A stretch of DNA of 7,827 nucleotides from Methanosarcinaceae archaeon (lineage in GTDB: Archaea > Halobacteriota > Methanosarcinia > Methanosarcinales > Methanosarcinaceae). The notes beneath the pieces were generated by a model. That model was not told where the DNA came from and ran no database searches. It was given only the letters and a program-made list of their open reading frames with translations. The translations under genes and the position numbers were made by a program. The stretch is from positions 1 to 7,827 of the forward strand of contig JAUWBW010000082.1 in NCBI GenBank assembly GCA_030609665.1, written 5' to 3'. Below are positions 1-5,541 of this stretch, piece by piece (the stretch's first letter is position 1; the number at the start of each line of letters is the position of its first letter).

Positions 1-90
1 GAGATAATAATGGATCACAACCACATACTTGCCGGGAAGACGCTGATATTCGAGGTGACGCTGGTTGAAATAATGGGCGATATCCTGTGA
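1..90 (+). CDS. FKBP-type peptidyl-prolyl cis-trans isomerase, C-terminal fragment (5' end outside window)
   Basis: The first 29 codons, read from base 1 and ending at a TGA at 88-90, contain HILAGKTLIFEVTLVEI. This is the terminal strand of an FKBP domain; the family consensus is N/D-H-P-L-A-G-K-x-L-x-F-x-V-x-V-x-x-V. FKBP/SlyD-type proteins catalyse cis-trans isomerisation of prolyl bonds and act as folding helpers, usually in the cytosol. Only the last beta-strands are visible, so the active-site residues and any insert-in-flap domain lie upstream and cannot be judged. A leucine replaces the usual proline after H-x, a mild variation. The gene reads toward a long spacer, so it probably ends its transcript here. 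Confidence 0.8.
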   Translation, partial: EIIMDHNHILAGKTLIFEVTLVEIMGDIL

Positions 91-137
91 TAAGTTTAAG
101 AGATTTGGCACTGTCCCATTTCCCAGTTATTTTTCAG

Positions 138-167
138 ACACGGATTTACACGGATTAACGCTGATTT
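138..167. repeat. Three tandem 10-bp units (ACACGGATTT type)
   Basis: Three consecutive decamers are visible: ACACGGATTT, ACACGGATTA and the diverged ACGCTGATTT. Repeats built on ACACGGATT are common between genes in many prokaryotic genomes. I see no coding function here. Confidence 0.6.
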
Positions 168-258
168 AAGGTTGCATCTGGTATCCACTTCAAATCAGAG
201 GGTAAAAATAATAGCCACAGAAAACACAGAGAAAAAAGCAATGGGTCTCTGTGCTCTC

Positions 259-328
259 CGTGTCCTGCACACCTTTCGGGTGTAGCAGGCACTCAACTCC
301 GTAGGAGGCGAGTGTCCTCTGTGGTTTA
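259..328 (-). repeat. Dispersed hairpin repeat, copy 1 (inverted relative to copy 2 at 7758-7827)
   Basis: Read on the minus strand, these 70 bases match 7758-7827 at about 59 of 70 positions by hand alignment. Two hairpins are visible. The first has arms at 290-300 and 304-314 around a 3-base loop. The second is ACACC (269-273), a 5-base loop and GGTGT (279-283). A third or more of the differing positions fall in loops or in paired stem positions. The spacer from 91 to 367 holds no supported gene; besides this repeat and the decamers it contains CACAGAG-rich sequence (about 216-260) that may be the outer part of the same element. The element is probably an extragenic palindromic (REP/MITE-like) repeat; it could also act as a transcript end. 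Confidence 0.65.
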
Positions 329-367
329 TTTTCTTTGCCATGATTCATTTCATCCGGAATAAATTAA

Positions 368-466
368 AAAGACTCACATTTGGCACCAGACGCTCTCCGG
401 ATACGCCCGAAGATGGGGCAGAGCCTCGCCGATCTGTCCGATGCTATACAGAATGCGGAAAAATGA
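368..466 (+). pseudogene. Possible C-terminal remnant of an unknown protein
   Basis: An open stretch of 32 codons runs from just after an in-frame TAA (365-367) to a TGA at 464-466. It encodes a peptide containing MGQSLADLSDAIQNAEK, which has the composition of a real amphipathic protein tail, and its codons are richer in G and C than the flanking spacer. No plausible start lies upstream; an internal ATG at 413 would give only 17 residues. I do not recognise a family. It may be the broken end of a gene that arrived with, or was displaced by, the neighbouring minus-strand regulator. It may also be chance. Confidence 0.25.
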
Positions 467-487
467 TGCGGTAAATGTATTTGGCAA

Positions 488-1996
488 TTATGTTTTGCTC
501 TTCTTTACGATCCAATAGCCGCCTTTGTCAGGGCCGACACGTTCAATGTCTCCCGTTTCCCGCAACTTTCGAATAGCGCGCTCAATGGCACTGGTGGATT
601 TTCCGATTTGCTTTGCCAGCTTTGCGATCGAAAGACCGCCGTCGTCCCTGAGCAAGGCAATAATCCGATCCGGCGTTTTCTCCAGCGTTTTCTCCAGCGT
701 TTTCTCCAAACCTTCGGTTTTTACGAAATCGCCCAAGTTCGCTTTCGGATGCACTGGCAAGCGGATCAGGAAATAGCTCCGGTCATCGTCGGTCTCGAAC
801 TCGGGAGGCGGAGAACCGTTATTTTTCATGACCTTCAGGATTTTGGAGATGCCGGTGGAACGGCCTTCGGTAAGGTCCAGTTCTTTTAGAAATTCGCCGA
901 TGCGGCGGTTGCGGTAGCGACGGGAAACGGCCGTCCCCTGTTTCAAGTCTTTCAGGCGAATCGAGCGATCCGGGCCAGGGAAACTCAGAACTACCAGTTC
1001 TTGCGGCATTATCCGCACTTCGATGGGTTCACGGATCTCGTAGGAGCGATGATAGACGGCATTGACCACCGCTTCCTCTATGGCTGCATAGGGGAAGTTC
1101 CACAAGCGCTCCGCCTCGGCGCGGTCAGGATATTTAATAACTGTCTGTTTGAGGTAATTGGTCTGAATGAAACTCAACGCATCGCGGGTGATGCGGTCTA
1201 GTGGTCCTTTGAATATTTTCTCATCAAAACGGTCGCCTCCGGCGCCTTCAGGAAACCAGACCACATCGATCTGCGTTGTCGGAAAGAAGCGCCCGGGGTA
1301 TTCGTTGAAAAAGAGCAGACCTACGTTTTTCGGCAAAGACATTTCCGAAGGACCGCCCACCACATTCATCTGCCGACCCAGAGCTTCGGCTGAGATATCG
1401 CGGGCTTCATCGGCCAGATCGCTACCCACTTTGCGCAGGAAATCTTCCATCAGGCGTGTTGAGAGGTCGGCGAGGCTGGCCTCGCGGTTGAAACGGTCGT
1501 CGAATGGAATCTTTGCTGTCAAGCTGATCAATTCCTGCTCATCGTCACCTTTTGCCTCGATGGTGCTGGCATAGCGGCGAATGTAGTAGCGGTATTCATT
1601 GGTTTTAGCCGTAACCAACTTTGGCACCTTGTAGGGGCGGTGTTGTCCGCCTGGCGCCCACAGCACCAGCAGATTGCGTCCTTCGAAATGCTCGACACTT
1701 AGCAAGGGAAAATAGGGCGGTTGGATCTGGTTGCAAAAGCCCAGCAGCGCCTGCTGTATCTTGTCGATCTGTTCCTCCGGCACGCCCACGGGAGGAATAA
1801 TCGGCTGTCCGGATGCGTCGCAGTCCTGCCCGATTACAATATAACCGCCACCAAGATTTTCAAAATCGTTGGCAAAGGCACAGAGGGTGCGGAGAATTGG
1901 GTCAGGATTCCAGCCTTGCTTATACTCGATCCGCTCGCCCTCAACCTTGCGCTGTCGCAGCAGGTCTTCAAGATTGATGGGGAGTTTGGAACTCAT
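488..1996 (-). CDS. AlbA_2/RecG-like ATP-binding transcriptional regulator with C-terminal winged helix
   Basis: The 502-residue protein has the layout of the AlbA_2 (Schlafen-type) group often labelled 'ATP-dependent DNA helicase RecG-related' or 'putative transcriptional regulator'; it has no helicase motifs. The N-terminal AlbA_2 domain covers about residues 15-145, with EYKQGW at 24-29 and a GGGYIVIG strand at 49-56. A HATPase_c_4-type GHKL region covers about 305-415, with an N-box EEAVVNAVYHRSY (307-319) and EGRSTGISKIL (377-387). Residues 429-441 are a triple LEKT repeat linker, followed by a winged helix-turn-helix (about 442-500). ATG at 1996 is chosen because AGGAGG lies 8 bases upstream. 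Such proteins often accompany restriction-modification or other defence loci, but no partner is visible here. Its GC content and codon use look higher than those of its neighbours, suggesting transfer. DNA targets are unknown. Confidence 0.85.
   Translation of the reverse strand: MSSKLPINLEDLLRQRKVEGERIEYKQGWNPDPILRTLCAFANDFENLGGGYIVIGQDCDASGQPIIPPVGVPEEQIDKIQQALLGFCNQIQPPYFPLLSVEHFEGRNLLVLWAPGGQHRPYKVPKLVTAKTNEYRYYIRRYASTIEAKGDDEQELISLTAKIPFDDRFNREASLADLSTRLMEDFLRKVGSDLADEARDISAEALGRQMNVVGGPSEMSLPKNVGLLFFNEYPGRFFPTTQIDVVWFPEGAGGDRFDEKIFKGPLDRITRDALSFIQTNYLKQTVIKYPDRAEAERLWNFPYAAIEEAVVNAVYHRSYEIREPIEVRIMPQELVVLSFPGPDRSIRLKDLKQGTAVSRRYRNRRIGEFLKELDLTEGRSTGISKILKVMKNNGSPPPEFETDDDRSYFLIRLPVHPKANLGDFVKTEGLEKTLEKTLEKTPDRIIALLRDDGGLSIAKLAKQIGKSTSAIERAIRKLRETGDIERVGPDKGGYWIVKKSKT
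674..709 (-). repeat. Three in-frame 12-bp tandem repeats encoding LEKT
   Basis: The plus-strand unit CGTTTTCTCCAG occurs three times back to back; the last copy differs in its final base. In the minus-strand gene it encodes LEKT x3 (residues 430-441), joining the ATPase-like part to the winged helix. Because the unit is 12 bp, gain or loss of a copy keeps the frame and changes only linker length. Confidence 0.85.
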
Positions 1997-2040
1997 GCGC
2001 CAGCCTCCTGCAGTTCGAGTGGTTTTCTGTTCTGCATCAT
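1993..2040 (-). CDS. Tiny ORF overlapping the regulator start (leader peptide or remnant of an upstream gene)
   Basis: On the minus strand the 15-codon sequence MMQNRKPLELQEAGA ends in a TGA that overlaps the regulator's ATG as ATGA (1993-1996). That four-base overlap is typical of translational coupling inside operons. The in-frame opening continues upstream only to a TGA about 8 codons before the ATG. It therefore cannot be a full gene; it is either a short leader ORF or the surviving tail of a lost upstream partner. The weak GGAG 11 bases upstream of the first ATG does not decide between these. The regulator's own Shine-Dalgarno lies inside this ORF. Confidence 0.3.
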   Translation of the reverse strand: MMQNRKPLELQEAGA

Positions 2041-2410
2041 AAGTTTACAAACTCCGTGTCATGGTTTAAGTTTCCTTGGTTTTTTTACAACATTTTGTTA
2101 TACATAATTGTGTTTTTGTTATATATATCAAAGCCAAGTCGGGTGAATGTATTCGTCCATTAATTTTAGGAACACGCGGCGTCTTCGCGCCGAATGGATG
2201 CTTTTTGGATATAAACTATTCGTTTCAATTTCAACTCGTAAAGTTGCTTCCCAACTCTTCAATGAGATCGTGCCCATGCATAGTACAACCAACAACGCGA
2301 ACTTCTAAAATAACCGAAACAAAAGTTATAACTTGGATATATAATGAAAAACACATAATCTAATGTTGCAAAATAAGTCATATTTCAGAAATCCCTATAT
2401 TGTGCCCGAA
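2041..2410. other. AT-rich intergenic region with no supported gene
   Basis: No reading frame here has recognisable protein character. Two TATA-like stretches face the minus-strand regulator: GATATATATAAC (about 2118-2129) and TGTATAAC (about 2098-2105). Either could drive it, with the leader then being about 80-100 bases. A GC-rich hairpin sits at about 2176-2191 (CGGCG, 6-base loop, CGCCG), with TCCATT upstream and AATGGA directly after it extending the dyad. A 41-codon minus-strand ORF (ATG near 2358, stop near 2236) starts without a convincing ribosome site and is not called. Confidence 0.4.
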
Positions 2411-2749
2411 TTAACAGGTAACGTGGATAATAGCAGCTACTTTTTTTGTTTTAGTGAACTCGTTGAATTTATCTCGAATGTCTGGTGTCTCAGCTTCTAT
2501 TATCTCTATTCCTTCCTTTTCTAAAAGTGCTCTCGCATCACCAGAAAGGCTTGCCACTCCTGATGTGCCCTTTCCAATAAAAACTGCATCTGGTTTTTCT
2601 TTTAATGCATGCTCTACCTGATCTTTTGTAAAAGTATGACCATACTCCCTTTTCTCAACTTTGCCAGAAGGGAATATATAAACATCATGGTTGTAAGTTA
2701 CATTATCTACTGTAATGGATCCGAATTGGGATGAATTTATCTTAGCCAT
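2411..2749 (-). CDS. MTH938-like (DUF498/PF04430) small cytosolic protein
   Basis: The 112-residue protein is full length for the MTH938/AAMDC/NDUFAF3 family. Hallmarks are visible in order: FGSITVDNVTYNHDVYIFPSG-like N-terminal strands (residues 9-29), VFIGKGTSG (56-64), a helix then EIIEAETPD (82-90), and the family-typical terminus VAAIIHVTC (104-112). Archaeal members are compact single-domain proteins of unknown biochemical function; mitochondrial relatives assist complex I assembly, but that role should not be transferred here. ATG at 2749 is chosen because GGAGGTG lies 7 bases upstream on the minus strand. TATA-like CTTTAAGTA at about 2788-2796 would leave a leader of roughly 17 bases. 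It stands alone, and its partner genes are unknown. Confidence 0.9.
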   Translation of the reverse strand: MAKINSSQFGSITVDNVTYNHDVYIFPSGKVEKREYGHTFTKDQVEHALKEKPDAVFIGKGTSGVASLSGDARALLEKEGIEIIEAETPDIRDKFNEFTKTKKVAAIIHVTC

Positions 2750-2832
2750 ATTTAGCCACCTCCTTACTACTTTATAAGTTGAATGTTACTTAAAGTTAAG
2801 CCTCTGACAATTTCATCTAACGAGCCTATCAA

Positions 2833-2893
2833 GGGGTGTAGCCCCGCCGCCCGATAAGTAAAACGAGCGAACGAATCGTCCGCCGAAAGCGGA
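2833..2893. repeat. Two short GC-rich hairpins
   Basis: GGGG (2833-2836) and CCCC (2842-2845) pair around TGTAG. TCCGC (2879-2883) and GCGGA (2889-2893) pair around CGAAA. Both lie just downstream of the broken RelE-like fragment (in its direction of reading) and upstream of the MTH938-like gene. They resemble other GC-rich stems with GAA-type loops further right. Confidence 0.45.
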
Positions 2894-2919
2894 GAATCAA
2901 GCCTGTTGTCATGGTTGGT

Positions 2920-3078
2920 TTACCTGTATACTTTTGACTTTTTGTCTATGTTTATGATCAGGATTGTTTTTTGTCGAGATAGACTACGTATAGTATTCTG
3001 TAGTCTCCAGCTCTAACTCTGAATGCTTTTTCTTCTCTTCCTACCACTCTCTTTGCATCTGGGGGATTAAGGAAACTC
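2920..3078 (-). pseudogene. RelE/ParE-family toxin remnant (N-terminus lost, frameshifted)
   Basis: On the minus strand, codons from about 3078 give FLNPPDAKRVVGREEKAF and then RVRAGDYRILYVVYLDKK. This is the core of RelE-type ribonuclease or gyrase-poisoning toxins, whose consensus contains PPDAKRLxG...RVRxGDYRILY. The frame then hits TGA. Adding one base to the run of six A's (about 2965-2970) restores an ending of ILIINIDKKSKVYR and a stop at 2920-2922, which fits the family's last strand. The N-terminal half, about 45 residues, is missing and the coding match stops close to the hairpin at 3088-3122. No antitoxin gene is visible. It is almost certainly inactive; a sequencing error could explain the single-base shift but not the missing half. 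Confidence 0.7.
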
Positions 3079-3087
3079 CGCCAGAAT

Positions 3088-3122
3088 GCTGTCGGCGAAG
3101 CGAACCCCGAAGGGGCGACAGC
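3088..3122. repeat. 35-nt bulged hairpin element
   Basis: GCTGTCG (3088-3094) pairs with CGACAGC (3116-3122). Inside, CCCC (3105-3108) pairs with GGGG (3112-3115) around GAA, leaving a one-sided 10-base bulge. It sits where the RelE-like fragment loses its N-terminal half. Confidence 0.55.
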
Positions 3123-3208
3123 TTTATGAGCGGTTGATTTTAGTCACGTAGGCAAGGGTGACACAGAATACTGAGACTGAACAAGTACCTGTCTTTTTCG
3201 GGCATCCT

Positions 3209-3235
3209 GCAAGGGAGCGGCCCTGCCTCCGAAGG
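3209..3235. repeat. Two adjacent GC-rich hairpins
   Basis: GCAAGGG (3209-3215) pairs with CCCTGC (3221-3226) with one bulged A. It is followed directly by GCCT-CCGA-AGGC (overlapping 3225-3235). The run is GC-rich within an AT-rich spacer. No T-run follows, so it is not a clear terminator. Confidence 0.4.
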
Positions 3236-3396
3236 CAACAAACAAACCAAAAAGTAAATAGTACGTTCTCTGTGTTTTTCCGAACCATTCCGGAAGATAA
3301 TAAAAAGTCTCAAAGTACACGAAATTTAACAAATTACTTTCCTGTATCTCAACCGATCAACGCCTTTGTGATAAGTACAAGGGATTTATAATCTTT

Positions 3397-3430
3397 TTCG
3401 GTTTTCCATCCGAAACCTAACATATATAGG
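3397..3430 (+). promoter_or_regulatory. Promoter of the feoB unit with candidate metal-repressor operator
   Basis: A 24-bp dyad, TTCGGTTT-N8-AAACCTAA (3397-3420), has half-sites matching at 7 of 8 positions. It is followed at once by the TATA-like CATATATA (3421-3428). This places the dyad over the BRE position, where bound repressor would block TBP/TFB. Transcription would start near 3450, giving a leader of about 20 bases before 3470. The same dyad-plus-TATA arrangement lies before the FeoA genes at 7635-7668. A DtxR/IdeR-like iron regulator is the natural candidate, because TTAGGT/ACCTAA half-sites are typical of that family. No regulator gene is in the window, so this is inference. Confidence 0.6.
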
Positions 3431-3450
3431 ACAGGTTATTTCAATACCTA

Positions 3451-3471
3451 ATATCGATTAATCTTCGATAT
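3451..3471. promoter_or_regulatory. 21-bp inverted repeat overlapping the start codon of the first feo-unit gene
   Basis: ATATCGA (3451-3457) and TCGATAT (3465-3471) form a perfect 7-bp inverted repeat around a 7-base spacer. It spans from the predicted transcription start to the first two bases of the ATG at 3470. It could be a second operator, or an mRNA hairpin masking the start codon. No Shine-Dalgarno precedes this gene, so initiation is probably on a very short leader. Confidence 0.45.
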
Positions 3472-3805
3472 GAAGATGCATAAATATGAGTATAAATCTA
3501 AATTAGGAGCATGTTATTTTCTTGCACTCGCGCTGGCAGGCGCATACCTTGGCATTGCAAACATCATAAGTGATTTTTTCGGATGTGTGTCCCTGATCAT
3601 CGTAGCCGGATTCTATTTCAGGAGTGTTCCACACATGTGGAAGGACAGTATGGATGGATTGGCGCTCATCACCATAGGTTCTGTGCTGTTATGGCTGCTT
3701 GCATTTAATGACCTGTTATGTGTAGGAACCGGTACAGTGAAACAACTGACCCCAACCCTAACATTGATGCCTTTCTCACTCGTAAACATTCTTTTGATGA
3801 GGTAA
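3470..3805 (+). CDS. Small multi-pass membrane protein, first gene of the feoB unit (unrecognised family)
   Basis: I do not recognise this 111-residue protein. It starts with a basic, hydrophilic segment (MKMHKYEYKSK), then shows hydrophobic stretches at about 12-32, 37-50, 63-84 and 94-110, suggesting three or four membrane spans. Residues 51-61 (RSVPHMWKDSM) form the main polar loop. Cysteines lie at 15, 39 and 84. No Feo-accessory signature such as the FeoC winged helix or the cysteine-rich FeoB-associated tail is present. ATG at 3470 and ATG at 3476 are both possible, with no ribosome site to choose between them. Its stop is 3 bases before the FeoB G-domain gene, whose Shine-Dalgarno lies in its last codons. 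Cotranscription with FeoB suggests a role in iron(II) transport or in stabilising the split FeoB, but this is inference. Confidence 0.75.
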   Translation: MKMHKYEYKSKLGACYFLALALAGAYLGIANIISDFFGCVSLIIVAGFYFRSVPHMWKDSMDGLALITIGSVLLWLLAFNDLLCVGTGTVKQLTPTLTLMPFSLVNILLMR

Positions 3806-3808
3806 TAT

Positions 3809-4333
3809 ATGAGAATATTTTTAGCCGGGAACCCAAACGTTGGAAAAAGCGTACTCTTCAATAGACTGACAGGTATGCGTGTCTTTGTTTCAAACTATGC
3901 GGGAACAACAGTAGATTACTGTACAGGATATACTGAAATAAACGGGAAAAAAACAGAGATCATCGATGTTCCAGGTGTATATTCCCTGAGCGCAGAGAAC
4001 CAGGCAGAAGAAGTAGCTACCCGGATACTGGAAGGATGCGATGGAAATGATGTCGTGGCCAATGTTCTTGATGCAACAAATCTTCGCAGAGGTCTTCATT
4101 TAACACTCGAACTGATGGATAAATGCTGTCCGATGGTTATGGCAGTGAATATGATGGACGTGGCGGCTCGATCCGGAATCATCATCGATCTGAAAACCAT
4201 GGAAGAGCTCATCAGTGTTCCCGTAGTCGGCATGACAGCGATCAATGGTGATGGGGTATCTGAACTTATATCAAGGATCAAGGACAGGAAAATCGTGAAT
4301 CCTGAGGAACTGATGCATGAATCCGGATGTTAA
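3809..4333 (+). CDS. feoB: Ferrous iron transport protein B, free-standing GTPase (G) domain
   Basis: The 174 residues correspond to the N-terminal cytosolic G domain of FeoB, which binds and slowly hydrolyses GTP and gates Fe(II) uptake through the membrane part. All G motifs are visible: G1 GNPNVGKS (7-14), switch I/G2 with NYAGTTVDY (29-37), G3 DVPG (53-56), G4 NMMD (114-117, the usual FeoB variant of NKxD) and a G5-like GMTAINGDGV (141-150). The protein stops soon after G5, so the helical GDI domain that normally follows (roughly 80-100 residues) is absent. ATG at 3809 is preceded by GAGGT. Its last 17 bases overlap the gene for the membrane domain, in another frame. An intact G domain implies a working GTPase that must associate with the pore non-covalently. 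Confidence 0.93.
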   Translation: MRIFLAGNPNVGKSVLFNRLTGMRVFVSNYAGTTVDYCTGYTEINGKKTEIIDVPGVYSLSAENQAEEVATRILEGCDGNDVVANVLDATNLRRGLHLTLELMDKCCPMVMAVNMMDVAARSGIIIDLKTMEELISVPVVGMTAINGDGVSELISRIKDRKIVNPEELMHESGC

Positions 4334-5537
4334 GTGGGCACAGATCGACAGGATCGTCGATCGAGTGGTGACGTTCGAGGATAAGCCACCAACACTGATG
4401 CAGCGAATCGATAAGATTACGCTGAATCCGATCGTGAATCTTGCGATTGCATTCGTTGTCCTGTATTTGATCTTTGATAGTTTTATACGAATAGGCCACA
4501 TATTTTTCACAGAAGGAGTCATAGGAAGATACATATTTGCACAGGGCACGTTTTATGACATATGGATCCACCGCATCTTCGATGATACATTCCTATATCC
4601 GATCATGGTAGGAAATACCGACCAGGGCTATCTGTACTCATTCGGACTCCTCACCACAGGGATGTATGTGCCGCTCGGGATCGTGTTTCCCGCGATATTC
4701 ATATTCTATGCATGGCTCACCGTACTTGAGGATATTGGCTATCTTCCGAGACTGGCAATGCTCGCAGATTCTCTTCTTGCGAAGATCGGACTTCCCGGAT
4801 ATGCAATTATCCCAACGATCCTTGGCATGGGCTGCAATGTTCCCGGAATGACCGCTTCAAGGATCCTCGATACGAAAAAGCAGCGGTTCACGCTTTCCAC
4901 GATCCTTGCGATCGCAGTTCCGTGCAATGCACAGATCAGCGTCGCTATAGTCGTCATCGGTGGAATGTATGGATATTCCTATCTGATCCCTGTCATCCTG
5001 GTTCTTGTTTTCTTATATGCCGGCATCGGAGCATTGCTCAATCATCTCATACCATCAGGGAATCTTGAGACGATCATAGATATACCACCGTACAGAAGAC
5101 CGATTCTTCGTAATGTTGCAAGCAAACTGATGATCAGGATGAGATATTTCTTCTTTGATGCGATGCCCTGGGTGATCATTGGAATCCTGGTCGTAAATAT
5201 TTTATATCTATCCGGCGTGCTTGAAATACTTGAAGATGTCATCGGTCCCATACTGGTCATCTGGCTCGGCATACCAGCGGAGATGGTTGGTGCACTCATC
5301 ATCGGATTTCTGAGAAAGGATATTGCAATCGCATTTTTTTATCTGATTCCGGATATGAGCGTATGGCAGGCGATCACAGGTGTCGTGATCCTGATGATCT
5401 ATTTCCCATGTGCTGCCACCTTCGCCATGATGCTGAAGGAACAGGGATTTCGGGATACATTGAAATCAACCGGATTAATGCTGATCATCGCCTTCATGGT
5501 GGGCGGTATGCTGCACGCCGTCAGTCTACTGTGGTGA
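4317..5537 (+). CDS. feoB: Ferrous iron transport protein B, free-standing membrane (Gate/core) domain
   Basis: The 406 residues match the C-terminal permease half of FeoB, an inner-membrane Fe(II) channel with two Gate repeats. A short hydrophilic start (DRIVDRV at 11-17, RIDKITLNP at 30-38) leads into the first span at about 40-55. Core motifs follow: EDIGYLPRLA (138-147), GCNVPG (172-177), VPCNAQ (201-206, the usual PC-containing motif), FLRKDIA (331-337) and YFPCAATFA (362-370). Cysteines 173, 203 and 365 occupy the positions expected of metal-path cysteines. The start at 4317 lies inside the G-domain gene, with GAGG 9 bases upstream. That site and the well-formed N-terminus favour a true two-gene split over a sequencing error. 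The next gene begins 4 bases after the stop. Confidence 0.93.
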   Translation: MNPDVKWAQIDRIVDRVVTFEDKPPTLMQRIDKITLNPIVNLAIAFVVLYLIFDSFIRIGHIFFTEGVIGRYIFAQGTFYDIWIHRIFDDTFLYPIMVGNTDQGYLYSFGLLTTGMYVPLGIVFPAIFIFYAWLTVLEDIGYLPRLAMLADSLLAKIGLPGYAIIPTILGMGCNVPGMTASRILDTKKQRFTLSTILAIAVPCNAQISVAIVVIGGMYGYSYLIPVILVLVFLYAGIGALLNHLIPSGNLETIIDIPPYRRPILRNVASKLMIRMRYFFFDAMPWVIIGILVVNILYLSGVLEILEDVIGPILVIWLGIPAEMVGALIIGFLRKDIAIAFFYLIPDMSVWQAITGVVILMIYFPCAATFAMMLKEQGFRDTLKSTGLMLIIAFMVGGMLHAVSLLW

Positions 5538-5541
5538 TCTG

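Larger units (their letters stand above)
2750..3396. other. Gene-free region with decayed toxin fragment and clustered hairpins
   Basis: Apart from the broken RelE-like fragment (listed separately) no frame has protein character. The short ORFs around 3144-3391 on both strands overlap each other, lack ribosome sites and read through hairpins. The region holds at least four GC-rich hairpins between about 2832 and 3236 (listed separately). The part from 3240 to 3396 is AT-rich and shows nothing I can name. Confidence 0.5.

Noticed and set aside
674..709. CRISPR-like or minisatellite array
   Set aside because: Units are 12 bp with no spacers and are in frame within a coding gene; they are a protein linker repeat.
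2236..2358. 41-codon minus-strand ORF (VILEVRVVGCTMHGHD...)
   Set aside because: It has some protein-like character but no ribosome site and no family I can identify; too short to call.
2076..2363. 95-codon plus-strand open frame between the regulator and the MTH938-like gene
   Set aside because: No ribosome site, no domain-like pattern, and it reads through a GC-rich hairpin; composition fits spacer DNA.
3185..3240. tRNA-like or small RNA fold
   Set aside because: Several short stems exist, but no T-loop, anticodon arm or acceptor pairing can be assembled.
3144..3391. Overlapping small open frames on both strands (62 and 77 codons)
   Set aside because: They lie over the hairpin cluster, overlap each other, and neither shows a start signal or protein-like hydrophobic pattern.
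4313..4333. Sequencing error as the cause of the split feoB
   Set aside because: Not excluded, but a ribosome site precedes the second start, both halves end and begin in sensible places, and fusing the frames would still leave the GDI domain missing.
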